Shown piece after piece: positions 15,995 to 21,435 of a DNA stretch of 21,435 bases (its first letter is position 1; each line of letters starts with the position of its first letter). Below the pieces are notes generated by a model. The model saw nothing but the letters and a program-made list of their open reading frames with translations, was not told the origin of the DNA and did no database searches. The position numbers were made by a program, and so were the translations under genes. The stretch is from positions 1 to 21,435 of the forward strand of contig CAZMOL010000020.1 in assembly GCA_964568045.1 (NCBI GenBank), written 5' to 3'. This DNA comes from CAZDDA01 sp964568045 (lineage in GTDB: Bacteria > Bipolaricaulota > Bipolaricaulia > UBA7950 > UBA9294).

Positions 15995-16038
15995 GGGTAT
16001 CTCTGGGGTGTTGACAAATGTCAACACATGGGATACCC
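15995..16038. promoter_or_regulatory. Nested dyad operator between MATE and the XRE-TOBE operon
   Basis: The core is a perfect dyad: GTGTTGACA (16008-16016), AA, TGTCAACAC (16019-16027). It is flanked by a second inverted pair, GGGTATC (15995-16001) and GATACCC (16032-16038), at 6 and 4 bp from the core. TTGACA appears on both strands inside the core, so the site covers the likely -35 of both divergent units. The neighbouring HTH-TOBE protein is the obvious candidate ligand, implying autoregulation. The site itself is plainly seen; its binder is inferred. Confidence 0.7.
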
Positions 16039-16039
16039 T
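16011..16039 (+). promoter_or_regulatory. Candidate promoter of the XRE-TOBE/ECF operon
   Basis: A perfect -35, TTGACA (16011-16016), 17 bp, then TACCCT (16034-16039) as a weak -10 (3 of 6). The start would fall at about 16046-16047, which coincides with the GTG start codon and implies a leaderless message. The -35 is embedded in the palindromic core. Confidence 0.4.
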
Positions 16040-16046
16040 CGCCAGC

Positions 16047-16748
16047 GTGACAAAGCTACGCTTTGGAGAGACGATCCGCCGGGCCAGACTCAGAGTTGGC
16101 CTGAGCCTTCGGGAACTCGCTTCGCAAGCGGAAATGGACTACACGCGTCTATCCCGGATTGAGCACGGAAGCAGGCCCGCCCCGGGGCTCGGCGAGATTC
16201 GCACGCTGGCGGATCTTCTCGGCTTGGACATGGTCGATCTACTCGTTGCAGCCGGTACATCCCGAGAGGTAATGGAGCATCTGCTGTGGTCGGAGAAGCT
16301 TCGACACACTGAGACAGCGCCGGGCATTGCGGCCTACAATCCGGACAGCTCACCTCTTCTGGCCAAGAACACGTTTCCCGTGACCGTGCAAGACCGTGAC
16401 GGCGCGTTGTGCCGGGTCAACCTTGGCGAAGAGGAATTGGCGGTCTTCTCGTTTGCTACGGAGACCGCTCTGGTTATCGCGATCCCGCCGGAGGCAGTCG
16501 TGATCCATCGCGACCTGCCCAAAACGGAGTCTTGCACTGCCGACAACGTATTCTCCGCAAGAGTGAAGAAGATCCGTCGATTGGGCCAGGTCACCAATCT
16601 GGTTCTTGCAGCAAAGGGTTTTGAGCTCAACACACTCCACACCGGGAAGAGAATCGAGTGCATGAATCTGAAGGAGGGGGAGGCGGTGTTCGCCTCAGTG
16701 CAAGCGACAGCAATCCGGACAACACCCAACAAGGAGGCAGAACGTTGA
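16047..16748 (+). CDS. XRE-family HTH regulator with C-terminal TOBE (Mop-like) domain
   Basis: A 233-residue transcription factor. Residues 4-60 are an XRE/Cro helix-turn-helix (RFGETIRRARLRVGLSLRELASQAEMDYTRLSRIEHGSRPAPGLGEIRTLADLLGLD). The C-terminal 60 residues are TOBE/Mop-like (NVFSARVKKIRRLGQVTNLVLAAKGFELNTLHT....MNLKEGEAVFASVQATAIR). The middle stretch (NTFPVTVQDRDGALCRVNL...ALVIAIPPEAVVIHRD) may be a second, diverged TOBE half. TOBE domains bind molybdate or tungstate, so this is probably an oxyanion-responsive regulator. The frame is open from 16008, but GTG 16047 is chosen because the earlier start lies in the operator. No Shine-Dalgarno precedes it. Its stop overlaps the next start (TTGA). 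It probably controls its own operon and perhaps the MATE gene. Confidence 0.87.
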   Translation: MTKLRFGETIRRARLRVGLSLRELASQAEMDYTRLSRIEHGSRPAPGLGEIRTLADLLGLDMVDLLVAAGTSREVMEHLLWSEKLRHTETAPGIAAYNPDSSPLLAKNTFPVTVQDRDGALCRVNLGEEELAVFSFATETALVIAIPPEAVVIHRDLPKTESCTADNVFSARVKKIRRLGQVTNLVLAAKGFELNTLHTGKRIECMNLKEGEAVFASVQATAIRTTPNKEAER

Positions 16749-18253
16749 ACAGACATCGATGGGCTTGGCTGGCTGGACTGATTGTAGCGATCTCAGTGGG
16801 GCTGATAGGGGTGGCCGAAGCGCCGTGGTCGGTGCTGGTGCAAGACGGTGATCGCGTCGAAGTGATCTCCCTTGCGGTATTCAGCTACCGGGACGAGGGT
16901 ACGGTGGCCTACCAGGGGCCCGTTCTGAAGGAGGGAGAGGAGAATTGGAAGCCGGCGCAAAACTACAGCGGGATACCGCTGGAGGCTGTGCTGCAGGAGA
17001 TCGGAGGATTGGACGACGATGAGACGTTGGGCGTAATCGCTGTCGATGGGTGGTACAAGATCTTGCCTGCAGCGGTTGTGTTTGGGACAACGCTGGCTGG
17101 TAAGCCGATCCTTGCTCTGTCCCGTCGTGGCGATGCCCCGGGGCAGTGGGAGGATGCTCCGATGCTCGTCTTTCTCCCCGAGGATGGACGGTTCGGTAAC
17201 GACGACATGTTGACGGCCTTTTCCCCCGAGCTTTCCCACTACTACGCCGGGCATCCGTCAACGACCGGATTGATGGTGAAGAACGTCGGCTACCTCATCG
17301 TCAACTACAACGGTGGTCCGCTACCCGAACTCGCTGCGGAATCGGCGGCTGAGGAGATCTTGCTAGCGCCGGAAGGGATTGTGCTTTCCGTGGAGAGAAG
17401 CGGTGCGCTCGCGGAGTACACGCTCGCGGACCTCGAACAGCTTGAGGTCATCACCGCGCAGGGAATGTTCACGAATTCTGCCGGCGTTGACTACACGTCT
17501 ACTTACACCGGCGTGCCACTAACAACACTGATCGGCAACCTCTCCGAGGACGCCACCGTTCGTGTAACCGCTTCGGACGGCTATTCGATGAACTACCCGG
17601 TGGAGATGCTCACCGACTGCTCCGAGGGAACCTGGATTCTCGCGTTCAAGGAGGACGGTGAATACATGCCACTCGATCCCGGGTACCTGCGTATCGTCCA
17701 GATCGGAGAGGACAACACGCATTTTGAAAGCTCACTCTCTGCACGGATGGTCGAACGGATCGAGATCCTTGGCGCGTACGAAGAGTATACGTTGCTTCTG
17801 AAAGGAGCGGTCGAGAGGCTGTTCGCTCGGGGCGAGCTGGAAGCAGGGATCGGTTGTCCCTGCCACACATCGACGGTTACCTCCACAGGCAGACAAGGAA
17901 CGCACACCTACACCGGGCTTCCACTGTGGCGGCTGATTGCGTACGTGGATGAAGTGATCTACCCGGATGCGGAGCTGGGGATCCATTACAACGACGAGGA
18001 TTTCAACGATGATCTCGCGGCGCAGTGCTACACCATCACTCTGACGGCCTCCGACGGCTACGCGCAGACAGTGACCTCCACGCTTATCGCGCGCGACAAT
18101 CGCTTCATCGTGGCGTTCAAGAAGGACGGCGTTTTCCTCGATCCAACGGCCGACGGCTACATGCGTTTCACCTACGACGATTCGGTCGAATTCCCTGAGG
18201 GAATGAGGCCAAAGCCGGTGAGATTCCTCGCGGAGATCGACATCGACCTGTAA
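16745..18253 (+). CDS. Secreted/anchored protein with three sulfite-oxidase-like (PF00174-type) modules
   Basis: A 502-residue protein from a TTG start with a clear AAGGAGG 7 bp upstream; the longer open frame to 16658 is rejected. Residues 5-24 form a hydrophobic signal or anchor (WAWLAGLIVAISVGLIGVAEA) with no lipobox Cys. The rest is three modules with the same landmarks: YSGIPL (74) and DGW (101); YTGVPL (254) and DGY (278); YTGLPL (389) and DGY (437). Each is followed by a strand that ends near a hydrophobic Val/Ile-rich segment. These are features of the oxidoreductase molybdopterin-binding fold, but the catalytic Moco Cys is not evident, so a ligand-binding rather than redox role is likely. 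Module 3 has a CPC motif (371-373). It lies between the TOBE regulator and the ECF S component, so it is a candidate extracellular binding partner of the importer. Confidence 0.75.
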   Translation: MNRHRWAWLAGLIVAISVGLIGVAEAPWSVLVQDGDRVEVISLAVFSYRDEGTVAYQGPVLKEGEENWKPAQNYSGIPLEAVLQEIGGLDDDETLGVIAVDGWYKILPAAVVFGTTLAGKPILALSRRGDAPGQWEDAPMLVFLPEDGRFGNDDMLTAFSPELSHYYAGHPSTTGLMVKNVGYLIVNYNGGPLPELAAESAAEEILLAPEGIVLSVERSGALAEYTLADLEQLEVITAQGMFTNSAGVDYTSTYTGVPLTTLIGNLSEDATVRVTASDGYSMNYPVEMLTDCSEGTWILAFKEDGEYMPLDPGYLRIVQIGEDNTHFESSLSARMVERIEILGAYEEYTLLLKGAVERLFARGELEAGIGCPCHTSTVTSTGRQGTHTYTGLPLWRLIAYVDEVIYPDAELGIHYNDEDFNDDLAAQCYTITLTASDGYAQTVTSTLIARDNRFIVAFKKDGVFLDPTADGYMRFTYDDSVEFPEGMRPKPVRFLAEIDIDL

Positions 18254-18259
18254 CCCCGA

Positions 18260-19303
18260 ATGACCGAACGAGCAGAGAACAGAAAGCACTTCCTCGACGT
18301 ACGGGGAATCGTCCTTGTGGCACTGCTCGCCGCGGTTGGGGGGGTGCTCTCCGCCTACATCGGCTACATCGGCAACCTGATCAACCGGTTGTTCGGCGTT
18401 CCGTTCGGCGCCGGGCAGCTGATCGCCGGGCTGCATGTCGTGTGGCCGCTGTTGGCCCGTAGCCTGACCGGTCGCTTTGGGTCAGGGACACTAACCGGCC
18501 TGACCAAGGGAATGGTGGAGTTTCTGGCCGGCGGTACCCACGGCGTGGTGATCGTCTTCGTTTCCCTGGTGGAAGGTCTCCTGGTGGATGTCGGGATGGG
18601 GATCTCCCGCCGGCAGTCCCTGACAGTGATGATGCTCGCCGGTGGCGTCGCTTCGGCTTCGAACGTCTTCCTCTTTCAGGTGATCTACTTTTCCGGGGTG
18701 TCGCTCTCGTTCATTCTCGTAATGGCTGGCTTGTCGTTTGTGTCGGGGGTGTTCTTCGGCGGGTACTTGGCATGGGACCTGCGTCGGCTTCTGGTTGCGA
18801 CGCGACTTGTGGTAAATACGCCGCTGCTGCCGACAAAGCGTCACGTTGTCTTGCGCAAACACCTGGTGACCCTGGCGGTCGTGATCGGTATCCTCGCTGG
18901 CGGCGCTTACTACTACATCGCAATCTACGACCCGTTTGCGGCCCCGGATGCCGCCAGGGTCCAAGGAGCGGTGTTGGCGCCGTTTACCTTGCGTTATGGG
19001 GAGTGGAGCGATCGGGCGGTTACGATCACGGCTGAGCTTCGCGGTAGCGTAAGCTACGTTCCCCCGCGCGAGTACACCGGGATTCCGTTGCGAGAGATTC
19101 TCGACTACGCTCAGCCGAAGGACGACGCCACAGCCCTGCGCGTCATTGCGGAAGACGGATACGAGGCTCGTTTTGAGCTCGCTTCGGTGCTCAACGACGA
19201 AGCGCTTATTTTGTCTCTCGATGACGGACGGCTGCGGCTGATCGCGGCAGCGTACGATGGAGCGCATTGGGTCAGGCGGGTGACGAGTCTTGTCATCCAG
19301 TAG
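18260..19303 (+). CDS. ECF transporter S component (YkoE-like) fused to a C-terminal sulfite-oxidase-like module
   Basis: A 347-residue integral membrane protein. Residues 12-175 form about five or six helices with YkoE-like landmarks: GQLIAGLHVVWPLLARSLTGRFGSGTLTGLTKGMVEFLAGGTHGVVIVFVSLVEGLLVDVGMG. The helical part ends in a basic loop (RHVVLRKH) and a further helix (202-220). Residues 230-347 are then an extracytoplasmic module with YTGIPL (272-277) and EDGY (298-301), the same landmarks as the three modules of the preceding gene. S components give ECF importers their substrate specificity; YkoE relatives are tied to thiamine precursors. Here the context (a TOBE regulator and PF00174-type modules) points elsewhere. 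The ATG at 18260 is 6 bp after the previous stop, without a strong Shine-Dalgarno; the next gene overlaps by 14 bp. The fusion is directly seen; the substrate is inferred. Confidence 0.8.
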   Translation: MTERAENRKHFLDVRGIVLVALLAAVGGVLSAYIGYIGNLINRLFGVPFGAGQLIAGLHVVWPLLARSLTGRFGSGTLTGLTKGMVEFLAGGTHGVVIVFVSLVEGLLVDVGMGISRRQSLTVMMLAGGVASASNVFLFQVIYFSGVSLSFILVMAGLSFVSGVFFGGYLAWDLRRLLVATRLVVNTPLLPTKRHVVLRKHLVTLAVVIGILAGGAYYYIAIYDPFAAPDAARVQGAVLAPFTLRYGEWSDRAVTITAELRGSVSYVPPREYTGIPLREILDYAQPKDDATALRVIAEDGYEARFELASVLNDEALILSLDDGRLRLIAAAYDGAHWVRRVTSLVIQ

Positions 19304-20744
19304 CCGGCCACTGATCGAGATCGAGAACCTCACCGTGGGCTTCCCGGACCGGCAGCAACCGGCACTCGTTGATCTGTCCGAACAAATCGAGCGCGGTGAG
19401 GTGGTGGCGATCACGGGACCGTCCGGCTGCGGCAAATCGACCCTCTGCCGCGTTCTGGCCGGTTTTATTCCAGAGATGCTTCCCGCTCGCGTGTCCGGGG
19501 CGATCCGCATCGATGATCGGTCGGTGTGGGAGACCGATCCGGCGCAATTGGCGACCCGGATTGGTCTGGTGCAGCAGGATCCGGACGCACAGATTTGCAC
19601 CTTGAATGTGTGGCAGGAAGTGGCGTTCGGGCCGGAGAACCTGTGCCTTGCACCTGAAGAAGTGGGACGGCGGGTGGAAGCGGCGCTCGATGCCGTTGGC
19701 ATCGCACACCTCGTCGAGCGTACCACGACCACTCTTTCGGGCGGGGAGAAACAACGGTTGGCAGTGGCCGCCATCCTGGCGATGCAACCGGAGGTCATTC
19801 TCCTCGATGAACCGACGGCCAATCTCGATCCGCAGGGTGCGAAGGCGGTCTTCGACCTGCTCGATGCACTCCGCAAGCGAGAAGGTCGAACACTGATCGT
19901 GGTAGAGCATCGTCTTGGACCGCTGCTCCCGCTGGGGCCGCGGCTGCTGGTGATGGATCGCGGGCGAATCGTCCTGCGGCGGCCGACGCGTCGGCACGAG
20001 GATCTCGTTGCATTGGGACTTCGTGCTCACTGGGAACATCGTCCACCGCCGGTATCCCGGCTCACTGGAATGGGCTTCCGTCTGGAAGAAGTCTCCTTTG
20101 GATACGAATCGTCGTCTTTGATCGAACGATTGTCGATTGAGCTCTGCCTGGGAGAGATGCTTGGTGTTATCGGACCGAACGGTGGTGGAAAGACCACGTT
20201 GCTTCGGTTGATCGCGGGGTTGGAAAAACCCAGCGGAGGACGTATCGTGCGGTCCGAGGCGGCGACCATTGGCATGGTCTTTCAGCATCCGCATCAGCAG
20301 ATCTTCGAGCGGACCGTGCAACAGGAGTTTGCGATCGATGGCCCGATGTCGCCGGATGCGTTTGAGCGCGCGTTGGGTGCGGCGCGGCTCGCTGGGCTTG
20401 CGAAGATCGCACCCTTCTCGTTGAGTCTTGGGGAACAGCGTCGGCTCACCATTGCCACAACGTTGCGGCGTACCCCGGACATCCTACTGCTCGACGAACC
20501 GTTCATCGGTCAGGATAGACACAACGCGGCCTGGATCATCGCTCAGATTCTCGCTGCTCGCGAGCGGGGCGCGGCGACCGTCCTCGTTTCACACGACGTC
20601 CCATTGGTGGCCTCCCTGTGCGATCGTGTGCTGTACCTCGGGAAGGACGCAATCGTCGGGGATCCAAATACTGTGTTCTCCGAACTGACGCTTCGAGGTC
20701 AAACGGCGTTTACGCCCGGGTATTGGGAAGGCAAGGACACATGA
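19290..20744 (+). CDS. ECF transporter ATPase with two fused ABC cassettes (A-A')
   Basis: A 484-residue cytoplasmic energising subunit with two nucleotide-binding domains in one chain, as in YkoD. Cassette 1: Walker A GPSGCGKST, Q-loop QQDPDAQI, signature LSGGEKQRL, Walker B VILLDEPTANLD, switch His in VVEHRLG. Cassette 2 (from about residue 265): Walker A GPNGGGKTT, FQHPHQQIF, signature LSLGEQRRL (second Gly of LSGG kept, first replaced by Leu), Walker B ILLLDEPFIGQD, switch VSHDVP. Both carry the catalytic Glu. The TTG start at 19290 overlaps the S-component gene by 14 bp, with a weak GGGTGA upstream. The stop overlaps the T component in ATGA. Together with the S and T genes it forms a dedicated ECF module. 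Confidence 0.93.
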   Translation: MSSSSRPLIEIENLTVGFPDRQQPALVDLSEQIERGEVVAITGPSGCGKSTLCRVLAGFIPEMLPARVSGAIRIDDRSVWETDPAQLATRIGLVQQDPDAQICTLNVWQEVAFGPENLCLAPEEVGRRVEAALDAVGIAHLVERTTTTLSGGEKQRLAVAAILAMQPEVILLDEPTANLDPQGAKAVFDLLDALRKREGRTLIVVEHRLGPLLPLGPRLLVMDRGRIVLRRPTRRHEDLVALGLRAHWEHRPPPVSRLTGMGFRLEEVSFGYESSSLIERLSIELCLGEMLGVIGPNGGGKTTLLRLIAGLEKPSGGRIVRSEAATIGMVFQHPHQQIFERTVQQEFAIDGPMSPDAFERALGAARLAGLAKIAPFSLSLGEQRRLTIATTLRRTPDILLLDEPFIGQDRHNAAWIIAQILAARERGAATVLVSHDVPLVASLCDRVLYLGKDAIVGDPNTVFSELTLRGQTAFTPGYWEGKDT

Positions 20745-21435
20745 TTACCCGGCTGGCATACCGAGTTGGGACAAGGGGCCTTCACCGGGCAAGCCCTGCG
20801 GGGAACGTTCTGGTGCTCTCGGGGTTCCTCGTGGCGGTTCTGGCCTGCCCTGGGGTGCTAGTCAAGATTGGCGCGTTGGCGCTGGTGTTTGCTCTTGCCA
20901 CTATTTCCGGAGAGCCGCTGGGAACGTTTCTGCGTAACATCCGTTTCGTGGTGATCTTCGCCCTTGTCTTGCTCATCGCTCAGGCTCTGTCAAACAGGGA
21001 GGGGACTGCGCTTTTCTCCCTCGGTGTTCCGATCACTGATCAGGGCCTACTTGCTGGTGCGCAGATGGCCCTGCGCTTCTTGGTCATTCTCACCTCAAGC
21101 TTCCTGTTCGTTCTCGTCACCGATCCGGACCGTCTCGCACACACTCTGATCCGGCTCGGCATTCCCTATCGCTACGGTTTTGTCTTCATCCTCGCGCTTC
21201 GCTTTGTCCCCTTCTTTCGGCGTGAACTGCGCACCGTGCGGGAGGCGCAGCGTATACGGGGGATACGGACCTCGGTGAGGAACCTCGCGGGTCTGCAGCG
21301 CGCGGTCCGGTATACCTTTGTTCCAGTCCTGGTTTCGGGGCTAATGCGCGTGGACAGCATCGCCATGTCCATGAAGGGACGCTGCTTCGGCCTCCATCCG
21401 AGGCGTACCGCGACGAGAAAAGAGCGGTGGGGCGG
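20741..21435 (+). CDS. ECF transporter T component (EcfT/CbiQ-like), cut by window edge
   Basis: The first 231 residues of a transmembrane coupling protein. Hydrophobic segments lie at about 22-38, 40-55, 66-83 and 106-128. A cytoplasmic region then carries the coupling motifs VREAQRIRGIRT and SIAMSMKGRCFGLHPRR, the two Arg-containing motifs by which EcfT proteins grip the ATPase grooves. The LRFVPFFRRELRTV stretch is typical of CbiQ/YkoC. The ATG at 20741 overlaps the stop of the ATPase gene by 4 bp. It is truncated by the window just after the second motif, with a few tens of residues presumably missing. It completes an S-A-A'-T importer. Confidence 0.9.
   Translation, partial: MITRLAYRVGTRGLHRASPAGNVLVLSGFLVAVLACPGVLVKIGALALVFALATISGEPLGTFLRNIRFVVIFALVLLIAQALSNREGTALFSLGVPITDQGLLAGAQMALRFLVILTSSFLFVLVTDPDRLAHTLIRLGIPYRYGFVFILALRFVPFFRRELRTVREAQRIRGIRTSVRNLAGLQRAVRYTFVPVLVSGLMRVDSIAMSMKGRCFGLHPRRTATRKERWG

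Noticed and set aside
15970..16017. Longer N terminus of the MATE protein
   Set aside because: It would start within the operator; the extra 16 residues are not MATE-like, and ATG 15969 precedes the conserved region.
16008..16046. Longer N terminus of the XRE-TOBE regulator from GTG 16008
   Set aside because: It would begin inside the palindromic operator, and the added residues match no HTH lead-in; GTG 16047 leads directly into the HTH.
16658..16744. Longer N terminus of the triple-module protein from 16658
   Set aside because: It overlaps the TOBE domain coding region and lacks a Shine-Dalgarno; TTG 16745 has AAGGAGG and starts a signal-like segment.
18491..19876. A 461-codon minus-strand open frame
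   Set aside because: It is antisense to the ECF S component and ATPase, both with clear motifs; its composition (Arg/Ser-rich) is that of a shadow frame.

Overview
The window is a GC-rich bacterial scaffold segment with two runs of 100 N (10376-10475 and 13853-13952). No rRNA, tRNA, CRISPR array or insertion sequence was recognised. The organism cannot be fixed from this sequence alone. A SHMT-GcvT fusion, a catalase, an mrfBA repair pair, leaderless-looking starts and an ECF transporter with Mo/W-type domains suggest a deep-branching, probably thermophilic or anaerobic lineage. My best guess is candidate phylum Bipolaricaulota/Acetothermia or a relative; this is inference, held at low to moderate confidence.

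Left part (1-9910, all minus strand). A catalase gene runs off the left edge, with its own candidate extended -10 promoter. Then comes a long co-directional run, read from 9910 down to 1310: rpsF, ssb, rpsR, an MrfB-type exonuclease, an MrfA-type helicase, a nucleotidyltransferase-like protein, and a 1077-residue fusion of serine hydroxymethyltransferase (glyA), an internal GcvT-like module and a full aminomethyltransferase (gcvT). Gaps are between +41 and -14 bp, so one operon is plausible. It would join ribosome and replication genes to DNA repair and to one-carbon (glycine/folate) metabolism. The rpsF leader region carries two overlapping, mutually exclusive hairpins.

Middle part (9911-13049). 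An unassigned, partly AT-rich stretch holds the first gap. On the plus strand follow a membrane-bound HD-GYP phosphodiesterase and a DUF5317 membrane protein, then about 550 bp with inverted repeats but no recognisable gene.

Right part (13050-15969, minus strand) holds asnS and a MATE-family exporter. asnS is split by the second gap, but this is an assembly artefact: a 55-base sequence is repeated exactly on both sides of the N run, and collapsing it restores an intact 431-codon frame.

Final part (16047-21435, plus strand, divergent from the MATE gene) is the most interesting region. It is a tightly overlapping five-gene operon: an XRE-TOBE regulator; a secreted or anchored protein with three sulfite-oxidase-like (PF00174-type) modules; an ECF S component (YkoE-like) fused to a fourth such module; a double-cassette ECF ATPase; and an ECF T component cut by the window edge. 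A nested dyad sits in the divergent promoter region. I read the operon as a complete, TOBE-regulated ECF importer whose substrate may be molybdate/tungstate or a related pterin/cofactor. The substrate is inferred and untested.
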